Origin: an uncultured Succinivibrio sp.
GTDB lineage: Bacteria; Pseudomonadota; Gammaproteobacteria; Enterobacterales; Succinivibrionaceae
DNA: 43,023 nucleotides
Direction of reading: 5' to 3'
Assembly (NCBI GenBank): GCA_900754255.1
Contig: CAAECI010000081.1
Location: 1-43,023 of the forward strand
Shown here: positions 24,099 to 31,357 of the stretch, piece after piece
Layout of the letters: the number at the start of each line of letters is the position of its first letter
How positions within the stretch are numbered: the stretch's first letter is position 1
Notes under the pieces: model-generated
What the model was told of the DNA's origin: nothing
The model's input: the letters and a program-made list of their open reading frames with translations, nothing else
The model's database searches: none
Made by a program: the position numbers and the translations under genes

Positions 24099-25487
24099 GT
24101 GAACAACGGCAGAACCGAAAAAAGCGCCTGGCTTTCCTACAAGGATGAGGAAGTAAATGCTTTAAACGCCCTTTGCGAGGATTACAAGGATTTCATCTCC
24201 GAGTGCAAAACCGAACGTGAAAGCGTAGCCTACGCCGTAGATGAAGCACGTAAGCTCGGCTACGTCGATCTTAATACCGTGATCAAGGAAGGTCGTACCG
24301 TCAAGGCAGGCGATAAGCTTTATGCCTGCAATATGCATAAGGCCGTCGTTTTCTTCAATATAGGAAGCGATGCGCTTGAGGACGGACTTAACATTCTGGG
24401 AGCCCATATCGACAGCTGCCGTCTGGACGTTAAACAAAATCCTCTCTATGAAAGCGCAGGATCTGCCTACTTAGACACCCATTATTACGGCGGGATCAAG
24501 AAATACCAGTGGGTCACCGTCCCGCTGGCTCTGCACGGCACCGTAGTTAAAAAGGACGGTAGCAAGGTCGATTTTAATTTGGGCGAGGCTGAAAACGATC
24601 CCGTATTCTGCGTCACCGATCTCCTCATCCATTTGTCCCAGGAGCAACTTAAGAAAAATGCCGCCGTCGTCGTCGAGGGCGAGGATCTCGATATTTTGAT
24701 CGGCAACAAGCCGCTTGCAGGCAAAGATAAAGAGGCCGTACGCGAGGCCGTATTAAAGCTTTTAAAGGACAATTACGATCTTGAGCAGGATGACTTTTTA
24801 TCCGCCGAGCTCTGTCTGGTGCCTGCAGGTAAGGCCCGCGATTTAGGCCTGGATCGCAGCATGATCCTAGGCTACGGCCACGATGATCGGGTGTGTGCAT
24901 ATACCTCGCTTAAGGCCATGCTCGAGATAAGCGAGGTCAAACGCAGCTCCTGCCTGCTGCTTGTTGATAAGGAAGAAATAGGCTCAGTAGGCGCCACCGG
25001 CATGCATTCCCGTTTCTTTGAAAACGTATGCGCCGAGCTTTTAAATGCCCAAGGACACGATTCGCATTTAAGCCTAAGACGTATGTTGCAACGCTCACGC
25101 ATGCTGTCATCGGATGTGAGCTCGGCCTTCGATGCCCTGTATCAAAGTGCCTTTGATAAAAAGAACGTCGCCTATCTCTCGCGCGGCATGGTCTTCAATA
25201 AATTCACCGGCGCCCGCGGTAAATCAGGATCAAACGATGCCAACGCCGAATTCGTAGCCTTCATGCGCAAAATACTCGATGAAGAAGGCGTCAACTATCA
25301 ATTCTCAGAATTGGGTAAGGTTGATTTGGGCGGCGGCGGTACCATTGCCTACATCATGAGTCTGTACGGCATGCAGATCATAGACTGCGGAGTACCGGTA
25401 TTGTCCATGCACGCCCCCTTTGAGGCGGTAAGCAAGGCCGACGTATTTGAAACCTACAGAGGCTATAAGGCCTTCCTTAAAAATTAA
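24099..25487 (+). CDS. M18 family zinc aminopeptidase
   Basis: 462 residues from a GTG start with AGGAG upstream. It matches the cocatalytic two-zinc M18 aminopeptidases (bacterial relatives of aspartyl aminopeptidase): GAHIDSCRLD with H103 and D105, GYGHDDRVCAY with the bridging Asp near 266, DKEEIGSVGATGMHS with the catalytic Glu pair near 303, and MHAPFE with H438 close to the end. It should release N-terminal residues in the cytoplasm; preference for acidic residues is family knowledge, not shown here. It is monocistronic between two terminators. Confidence 0.92.
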   Translation: MNNGRTEKSAWLSYKDEEVNALNALCEDYKDFISECKTERESVAYAVDEARKLGYVDLNTVIKEGRTVKAGDKLYACNMHKAVVFFNIGSDALEDGLNILGAHIDSCRLDVKQNPLYESAGSAYLDTHYYGGIKKYQWVTVPLALHGTVVKKDGSKVDFNLGEAENDPVFCVTDLLIHLSQEQLKKNAAVVVEGEDLDILIGNKPLAGKDKEAVREAVLKLLKDNYDLEQDDFLSAELCLVPAGKARDLGLDRSMILGYGHDDRVCAYTSLKAMLEISEVKRSSCLLLVDKEEIGSVGATGMHSRFFENVCAELLNAQGHDSHLSLRRMLQRSRMLSSDVSSAFDALYQSAFDKKNVAYLSRGMVFNKFTGARGKSGSNDANAEFVAFMRKILDEEGVNYQFSELGKVDLGGGGTIAYIMSLYGMQIIDCGVPVLSMHAPFEAVSKADVFETYRGYKAFLKN

Positions 25488-25502
25488 GCGTCTAAACAGA
25501 AT

Positions 25503-25527
25503 GGGGGGCTACGCCCCCCTTTTTTTC
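25503..25527 (+). terminator. intrinsic terminator of the aminopeptidase gene
   Basis: GGGGGGC and GCCCCCC with a three-base loop, then eight T residues, 15 bases after the stop. Confidence 0.95.
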
Positions 25528-25539
25528 ACCATATCTTGG

Positions 25540-26280
25540 CTATTTTTTAAAATCCGTCACGGGATTTTTAAGCGAGATCAGAAAATCCTCATCATCAATG
25601 TAGGCCTTACCGCCCTTCACCTTCACGACGACGCTTTCCTCTCCACCTAAAAGCGACGAGGCCTTCGTAAATTTATCGACCTCGGCATTATGCCAAGGCG
25701 AGATCCTACAAAGAGCCGTGGTAAATTTCACCTTGTAATGCTCAGCATCGATTTTCTCTATTCCCTCGATACGGCCTACCCCGCTGTAGCCTACGCGCAG
25801 CAATACGCGACCGTCCACGGGAGTTACCGCCACATAGGGCTTCATTTCAGGCTTAAGCTCCATAAGCACCCCCGTGTATTTGAAACGACGATTGTAAAAA
25901 TCGTCCTCAAAGAAGGTACCGTGCTTGATCTTGAGCACTCCCTGCTTTTCAAGAGCCTCACCGTAGGCGATCATATTTTTCCAACCGTTTCTTTCGGCAG
26001 GATGATACTTCTTCTGCGCGTTTTCCGGAGCATCGGGATCCTCAGCCGCTAAGGCCATTTCATGCAACTTGGAGGGCAATCCCGGGGCCGTCACGAAAAC
26101 TCTTTGCTTATTTAAAGCCTCATTTAGCAAGGCGGCGGCCGCCTCCTCATTCAAGCCCTGCTCACTGCCCTGATACAAGGCATGATGCCATCCCTCGTCA
26201 TGAGCGAACGATGCTTGCACAGAGCAAAGACCAAGTCCTGCCAAGGCGGCGATCAGAGTTATTTTTTTTAAAATTTTCAT
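25540..26280 (-). CDS. periplasmic or secreted protein of unknown function
   Basis: 246 residues. A clear signal peptide (KILKK, hydrophobic core 7-18) with likely cleavage after SFA at residue 26. The mature protein is mixed alpha/beta and begins HDEGWHHALYQG; its C-terminal half is rich in beta-type alternation (VTPVDGRVLLRVGYSG, then VVVKVKGGKAYID). No lipobox is seen and no family was recognised. Its ATG overlaps the truB stop (ATGA), with GGAG seven bases upstream inside truB, so it is translated from the truB message. Confidence 0.75.
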   Translation of the reverse strand: MKILKKITLIAALAGLGLCSVQASFAHDEGWHHALYQGSEQGLNEEAAAALLNEALNKQRVFVTAPGLPSKLHEMALAAEDPDAPENAQKKYHPAERNGWKNMIAYGEALEKQGVLKIKHGTFFEDDFYNRRFKYTGVLMELKPEMKPYVAVTPVDGRVLLRVGYSGVGRIEGIEKIDAEHYKVKFTTALCRISPWHNAEVDKFTKASSLLGGEESVVVKVKGGKAYIDDEDFLISLKNPVTDFKK

Positions 26281-27224
26281 TGCTTTTCTCCAAAGGGATT
26301 GGTCATCATGCGATCTAAAATCAAGATCCCGTCCTTAACGTGTCCCACTCCCAAAAAACAGTCACGTCCCCACAATGAGCACTTGACCTCATCCTCTCCT
26401 GCCCCCTCGCCCTTAAACACGCAATCGTCAAGATCACGCTGACGCATACCGTGCATGAGCGTCTCCAATCTTGCTGCGGGCAATTCTATACGCGGCAGAC
26501 GTCCCATAAGCTCACCTGTGGACAGAAGGTGAGCATCAAGCGAGGCATAATCGCCTTTTTGGACGGCCTCATCGGCCAGGCTCTGCAGGGAGTCTATGCT
26601 CATCATCTCCTGCGGCAAGCCCTCAACGTAGGTACGATGCAGATATGACACGAAGGCACCGCAGCCCAAATAAGCCCCGATGTCGGCTATCAGGGTGCGT
26701 ATATAGGTTCCCTTGGAGCAAAAAACCTCGATCTTGAATTTTTGCTCCGAACGTTCAAGCACCTTAATGGAATAGATCTCAACCTCCCGCGACGGGATCT
26801 CAACCTCTCGTCCCGAGCGGGCATACTTGTAAAGCGGCTTGCCTGCCACCTTTACCGCAGAATAAATAGGAGGAACCTGCGTGATCCGCCCCGTAAATTT
26901 GCTTACGGCCTCATCAAGAGCGGCAATTTTGCCCGCATAGTCGCAACGCTCTACGATCTCACCCTCGGCATCGCAGGTCGTGGTGGTGATCCCCAAGATA
27001 CCCTCGGCTATGTATTTCTTTTTCCCCTCAAGAAAAAAAGAGGCAAATTTGGCACTTTCTCCCAAAAGCACCGGCAACAGCCCCGAGGCCAAGGGATCAA
27101 GTGCCCCCGCATGCCCGCCCTTTACGGCCCGAAATATTCCGCGTACACGTGCCAAGGCCGAGGCCGACGACAATCCGGAGGGCTTGTTTAAAAGAAAAAC
27201 TCCGCTCACATCCCTTTTGGGCAT
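26277..27224 (-). CDS. truB: tRNA pseudouridine(55) synthase
   Basis: 315 residues from the ATG at 27224, matching E. coli TruB (314). It makes pseudouridine 55 in the T loop of tRNAs. The catalytic Asp is D43 in GGHAGALDPLASGLLP, followed by KKYIAEGILG, the RITQVPPIYSAVKVAGKPLYKYAR block and CSKGTYIRTLIADIG. The frame stays open 45 codons further upstream, but that extension is not family-like. No good ribosome binding site precedes the ATG, so a GTG or TTG slightly upstream (near 27275) remains possible. rbfA and infB, common neighbours, are not in this window. Confidence 0.9.
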   Translation of the reverse strand: MPKRDVSGVFLLNKPSGLSSASALARVRGIFRAVKGGHAGALDPLASGLLPVLLGESAKFASFFLEGKKKYIAEGILGITTTTCDAEGEIVERCDYAGKIAALDEAVSKFTGRITQVPPIYSAVKVAGKPLYKYARSGREVEIPSREVEIYSIKVLERSEQKFKIEVFCSKGTYIRTLIADIGAYLGCGAFVSYLHRTYVEGLPQEMMSIDSLQSLADEAVQKGDYASLDAHLLSTGELMGRLPRIELPAARLETLMHGMRQRDLDDCVFKGEGAGEDEVKCSLWGRDCFLGVGHVKDGILILDRMMTNPFGEKQ

Positions 27225-27444
27225 GCGGCTTTGTACATGACGATATCCGTCCTTCTTTCCATCCTGCAAAACCACAGCTTCCCGCCTTAAAAATTTTAGC
27301 AATCTAAAGTAATCAAATGTCGGTATTTTAACAAAGCTCAACCGGAATGGAAAAACCATCGCCGCACTCTCTTGTAAAAGACGGTCACATCACCCCACCA
27401 AACCGCAAGCTTCTCGACATATTTTTCTACTCACTTTTTTTATA

Positions 27445-27473
27445 TTGAAAAAGAATGTCTTTTTTAATAAAAT
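27445..27473 (+). promoter_or_regulatory. sigma70-type promoter for the 4.5S RNA gene
   Basis: TTGAAA at 27445-27450, a 17-base spacer, and TAAAAT at 27468-27473, placing the start about 7-12 bases later, just before the first G-run of the RNA. Confidence 0.75.
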
Positions 27474-27486
27474 ATTTTGCATTCGA

Positions 27487-27597
27487 CGGGGGTTGTCAGT
27501 CTCCGCGTACTCTTTACCGCTTTAATTGGTCAGGTTCGGAAGGAAGCAGCCGGGGGCGAATAACGAGGTACCGCGGTCAGGTTGACGCCCCCTACCC
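27487..27597 (+). ncRNA. ffs: signal recognition particle 4.5S RNA
   Basis: About 110 nucleotides, the size of the E. coli RNA. The apical region GGTCAGGTTCGGAAGGAAGC at about 27528-27547 carries the GGAA tetraloop and the symmetric/asymmetric loops that bind Ffh. The 5' GGGGG (27488-27492) pairs with CCCCC near 27588-27592, closing one long hairpin; the 3' end TACCC resembles that of E. coli. It is transcribed from the promoter at 27445. No T-run follows, so transcription may continue into the next gene. Confidence 0.95.
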
Positions 27598-27615
27598 ATA
27601 TGCGGAGCTTTCCTC

Positions 27616-28896
27616 ATGAGCAATACCTCCGGCTTCTACTCCGATCTTCACGAGCTTATTATTTCTGACTATTTGCGAGTTGAGAAATCGCACATTTTCT
27701 ATGAGCTCATGAATGAAATGGAACAGGTACCGTCTCTGGCCTCCCCTAATATTTTTATGATGATACGCCCGCGCGGCTTCGGTCTGTCCCTATGCAGCGA
27801 GGCTTTATACAGCGTGCTTGAGCGTACGCGTGATTTTACCTCGGCCTTAAGAGACGACGAGGCTCGGGAAAAATCCGAGTCCTTACCTCGCCATCACGTG
27901 CTGATGCTCAATTTAAAAAAGGTCAGCTCCCGCAATACCGCGGAATTTCGCGAGCAGCTTCTGCTCATGTTGCAGCAGCTCTACTGGGAGCATCACCTGC
28001 ACGGAGCCATCACCAATTACACCACCCCGCGCCGTTATTTTGCCGATCTCATCAACGAGCTCTCCGAGCGCCATAATGAAAAGATCGTCGTGCTCATCGA
28101 TAACTACGACATTCCCCTCATCATGGCCTCTATGATGCACGAGGAGCAACGCAGCGAATGTACGGCCCTGTACCTAGAAATGCTTAACGTGCTCAAGCAT
28201 GCAAAGGATAAGGTGCAATACGTATTTTTAACGGGACATATCAAATTCCGTCTGGCCTCCATATTGTCCGAGGGACTGCCGCTGGTGCGTGATATCTCGG
28301 CCTCGGATAAATACGACACGCTGTTTGGCTTTACCCACGACGAGTTAGTGAGCGTTTTTGGGAAACAGCTCGAACGCGTGGCCGTTAAGCACGATCTGCC
28401 CAAGGAGGCGGGAGTTGCACTCATAGAGAAATTCTACGGAAACTTTGCTTTCTCGGATCAGCTTTTACATGTGACCTGCCCCGTATGTGTAAATCACGTG
28501 CTCTCCAACGACTGCCGGCTTTATCCTTACAGTTCTGGCGGAGATTATGCCTTTTTGCGCAGATCCCTCTTAGGAAGCACTGACGATCTGTCATGGCTTT
28601 TTGGAAAGGACGGTCAGGATCCCTTGTTTGCAAGCGCCATAGATTTCATTCCCGCAGGTAAGGATCTCGGAACGTTGCTTTTACAATTGGGCTTTGCCAC
28701 CCGCGAGCGTGTCACCGAGCACAAACAGGATTTCTTCTCCACCTGGCGCTATCGCTATATTTGCCCGAACGAGGACATGCGCCGCAGCCTGGAAATTGTA
28801 CGCGGCAATCAGGATCCCTCTTATGCCCTGCAGGAAATGGATATTACAGAGGAATTTAAAGCTGAGCTTGAGGATGAGATCCACAAGAACGCCTAA
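27616..28896 (+). CDS. degenerate AAA-ATPase-like protein (PF09820-type), probably inactive
   Basis: 426 residues, ATG with GGAG eight bases upstream. The layout follows the AAA-ATPase_like family common in anaerobes: an N-terminal segment, then the RPRRFGKSL-type P-loop, a Walker B VLIDEYD, a TGI(S)KF sensor segment and GFT(E)EEV. Here the P-loop reads RPRGFGLSL (51-59), with Leu57 in place of the essential Lys, and Walker B reads VVLIDNYD (158-165), with Asn163 in place of the catalytic Glu. TGHIKFRLASILSEGL and FGFTHDEL remain recognisable. The C-terminal PD-(D/E)XK nuclease usual in the family is not visible. It is 19 bases downstream of 4.5S RNA. The family function is unknown; this member may act as a binding protein. 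Confidence 0.75.
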   Translation: MSNTSGFYSDLHELIISDYLRVEKSHIFYELMNEMEQVPSLASPNIFMMIRPRGFGLSLCSEALYSVLERTRDFTSALRDDEAREKSESLPRHHVLMLNLKKVSSRNTAEFREQLLLMLQQLYWEHHLHGAITNYTTPRRYFADLINELSERHNEKIVVLIDNYDIPLIMASMMHEEQRSECTALYLEMLNVLKHAKDKVQYVFLTGHIKFRLASILSEGLPLVRDISASDKYDTLFGFTHDELVSVFGKQLERVAVKHDLPKEAGVALIEKFYGNFAFSDQLLHVTCPVCVNHVLSNDCRLYPYSSGGDYAFLRRSLLGSTDDLSWLFGKDGQDPLFASAIDFIPAGKDLGTLLLQLGFATRERVTEHKQDFFSTWRYRYICPNEDMRRSLEIVRGNQDPSYALQEMDITEEFKAELEDEIHKNA

Positions 28897-29537
28897 CGAC
28901 GGGCGTTTTCCTTCTTCGCACAATAGCTTTTGCCGTCCAACGCACATTGATTGACGCGACGACGTTGCCACCACCTTCTCTTGGATCCGACGAGGCTTAG
29001 GGCCTTATCATCGTCTACGGTATAAATACGCGGATTTTTGCGATTTATAAAAACCCGAGCAGGCCTTTCGGGACAAAACTCATAGCGGTAGCCGCGAATG
29101 AGGGGGCCTGAAAAAAAACGCGGCTTTAAAGATCCAGTCTCCTTATACAGCACGGCCGAGCGGTATGCTCCCGGCGCATATTTTGAACGCTCATCATCAA
29201 AGATCACCACCGCATAGGCCTCACAGGGTATGGGATTGGGATCCCGACGCAGCGCCCTGCGCTGATATAGACACCAAATAAGTCTCAAGAGATAAAAGGC
29301 AAGGTAGAAAACACAGAGCAAGGACAGCAGATAAAAGCTGTGGCCTGGGAAAACACTTGTTAAATCGAAGATCATACAGTGCCATAGCAAGATCCCGCCT
29401 GCGGCACATAGGGAAAAGCTAAGCCCTAAGCCTCGACACACCACCGTATCGATCAAGTTCTTGGTAAAGCGTATACCGCCGCGTTTTAAATCCGAGCTTA
29501 GATATACGTCGGAGGGAAGCCGTATATGTTTTTTCAA
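28893..29537 (-). CDS. membrane protein of unknown function
   Basis: 214 residues from a TTG start (AAGAGAG eight bases upstream; no in-frame ATG nearby). Two hydrophobic segments (about 34-54 and 66-92, LLSLLCVFYLAFYLLRLIW) form a hairpin in the inner membrane. The C-terminal region (about 100-195) looks like a small cytoplasmic domain: CEAYAVVIFDDERSKYAPG, then ARVFINRKNPRIYTVDDDKAL, ending in an Arg-rich tail. No family was recognised. Its stop overlaps the stop of the convergent AAA-like gene by four bases. Confidence 0.6.
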   Translation of the reverse strand: MKKHIRLPSDVYLSSDLKRGGIRFTKNLIDTVVCRGLGLSFSLCAAGGILLWHCMIFDLTSVFPGHSFYLLSLLCVFYLAFYLLRLIWCLYQRRALRRDPNPIPCEAYAVVIFDDERSKYAPGAYRSAVLYKETGSLKPRFFSGPLIRGYRYEFCPERPARVFINRKNPRIYTVDDDKALSLVGSKRRWWQRRRVNQCALDGKSYCAKKENARR

Positions 29538-29579
29538 TGCCGTAGCTCTCTTAAATTGTTACTCTTCTCAAAATTAAAA

Positions 29580-29610
29580 GGGGCTACCGTCAATATAGCA
29601 CGGTAACCCC
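29580..29610 (-). terminator. terminator of putP
   Basis: On the minus strand GGGGTTACCGT and ACGGTAGCCCC form an 11-bp stem with one mismatch, followed by TTTTAATTTT, 38 bases after the putP stop. Confidence 0.8.
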
Positions 29611-29647
29611 GAGAAAATGAAAGGAAAACGCAGGCTTAACTAAAATA

Positions 29648-31126
29648 TCAGCGCTCCTTTACCTCCTGCCAGAATTTGTTTTCAAGGCTGTCAAAAAGCT
29701 CTCCCAAGCCGTCCTTGGCATCGTGGGTCAAAAGCGAAACGATCACGATGGCAAGGGCTGAGAAAATGAAGCCCGGTACCAAGGAATAGAGACCGAAGAG
29801 GTTTAAATTCTCCTGCACTATCACCACGACGGCACCCGTGATCATGCCGGCAAGGCAACCCTTTAAATTCATCCCCCTCCAGAAGAGAGAGAGCACCACG
29901 GCAGGGCCGAAGGAGGCGCCGAATCCGGCCCAGGCATAGGAAACCAAGCTTAGGATCACCGAATTGGGATCGGAGGCGATGAAGAAAGCGATGAGTGCAA
30001 CTAAGAGCAACATGAAGCGTCCGCACCACACCAGCTCCGTCTGCGAGGCATGCGGTCTTAAGAGGCGACGATAAAAATCGGCGGTTAAGGTAGTGGAGGC
30101 CACCAAAAGCTGGCAGGAGAGAGTACTCATGATCGCAGCCAGAATTGCCGACAGCAAAATACCGGCAAGCCACGGAGTAAACAGGGTTTGGGTGATGATC
30201 ACGAAGATCTGCTCGGGATTATCGATGGTTATCTCAGGATGCAGTACCGAGAAGGCATTGCCGAAAACACCTATCACCACGGCTCCGGCAAGACAAAGTA
30301 TCATCCAGGTAATGGAGATGCGACGGGCTCCGCCCATGCCGCGCACGCTCTTGGCGGCCATGAAGCGCACCAAAATATGCGGCTGTCCCACATAGCCTAA
30401 GCCCCAACCGGCAAAGGACACGATGGCGATCCAGGATACTCCCTTCATAAATGAAAAGAGCTCGGGATTGCGCTCGTCGACAAGCAGCGTCGCGGCATTA
30501 AAGCCTCCCGCCTCGGTGAAGATGAATATGGGCGTAAGAATAAGCGCGAACAGCATGAGCGAGGCCTGCACCGTATCGGTCCAGGACACGGCAATAAAGC
30601 CGCCTATGCATACGTACAAAATGGTGGAGGCCGCACCTACCAAGAGAGCATTTTGATAGTCCATGCCGAAGGTCTGCTCGAAAAGACGGGCTCCCGACAC
30701 CATACCCGAGGAGCAGTAGATCACAAAGAAGATCAAAATGATCACCGCTGCCGATACCGAGGTAATGCGATATTTGTCCTTAAAGCGGGCGGCAAAATAG
30801 TCAGGAAGAGTGAGAGCATCGGCGGCATTGGCCGTAAAGGAGCGCAGGCGGGCGGCTACGAATTTGAAATTGCACCATTGCCCCACGGTAAGTCCGACTG
30901 CGATCCACGCCGCCGAAATACCGCTTAAATACAAGGCTCCCGGAAGTCCCATCAAAAGCCAGCCCGACATATCGGAGGCTCCTGCTGACAAGGCGGTAAC
31001 AAATTTTCCGAGACGACGTCCGCCCAAAACATAATCGCTTAGGGAGGAGGTGGAGCGGGCGGCGATGATGCCTATGACCAGCATACCGAAAATATAAACA
31101 ATAAAGGTTGTTGTGGTTGTAAACAT
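29648..31126 (-). CDS. putP: sodium/proline symporter
   Basis: 492 residues (E. coli PutP 502), a sodium:solute symporter with about 13 transmembrane helices. The N-terminal DYVLGGRRLGKFVTALSAGASDMSGWLLMG region (about 31-60) holds residues that in PutP coordinate sodium and proline, and SLVSYAWAGFGASFGP appears in the C-terminal third. LPDYFAARFKDKYR follows helix III. It imports proline with Na+. putA is not nearby. Close relatives carry pantothenate or other solutes, but the SDMSGWLLMG signature favours proline. Confidence 0.92.
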   Translation of the reverse strand: MFTTTTTFIVYIFGMLVIGIIAARSTSSLSDYVLGGRRLGKFVTALSAGASDMSGWLLMGLPGALYLSGISAAWIAVGLTVGQWCNFKFVAARLRSFTANAADALTLPDYFAARFKDKYRITSVSAAVIILIFFVIYCSSGMVSGARLFEQTFGMDYQNALLVGAASTILYVCIGGFIAVSWTDTVQASLMLFALILTPIFIFTEAGGFNAATLLVDERNPELFSFMKGVSWIAIVSFAGWGLGYVGQPHILVRFMAAKSVRGMGGARRISITWMILCLAGAVVIGVFGNAFSVLHPEITIDNPEQIFVIITQTLFTPWLAGILLSAILAAIMSTLSCQLLVASTTLTADFYRRLLRPHASQTELVWCGRFMLLLVALIAFFIASDPNSVILSLVSYAWAGFGASFGPAVVLSLFWRGMNLKGCLAGMITGAVVVIVQENLNLFGLYSLVPGFIFSALAIVIVSLLTHDAKDGLGELFDSLENKFWQEVKER

Positions 31127-31293
31127 GAATATAGCTCGTGTGTAGTACGTTCTTCCGGCCTAAAAGGTGCAGGAAAGCGTACGTATGATTATAGGAATGA
31201 GTCGATTGTATCAGAAACGGTGCATATGCGTATTTTCTCCGCTTTTATGCCTAATAACGGAGCAAAAAAGACTTAAATGTCGCAGAACAAAAT

Positions 31294-31328
31294 AAAAACG
31301 GAGGATCAGCCTTAGTATCCTCCGTTTT
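31294..31328 (-). terminator. terminator of nadE
   Basis: AAAACGGAGGAT and ATCCTCCGTTTT form a 12-bp stem with a ten-base loop; on the minus strand it ends in a T-run, 30 bases after the nadE stop. Confidence 0.9.
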
Positions 31329-31357
31329 AGGATCTTGATTAAGCTAAAAAGTAACGC

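Noticed and set aside
26742..27191. Plus-strand frame opposite truB (149 codons)
   Set aside because: TruB motifs on the other strand are complete, so this is a shadow.
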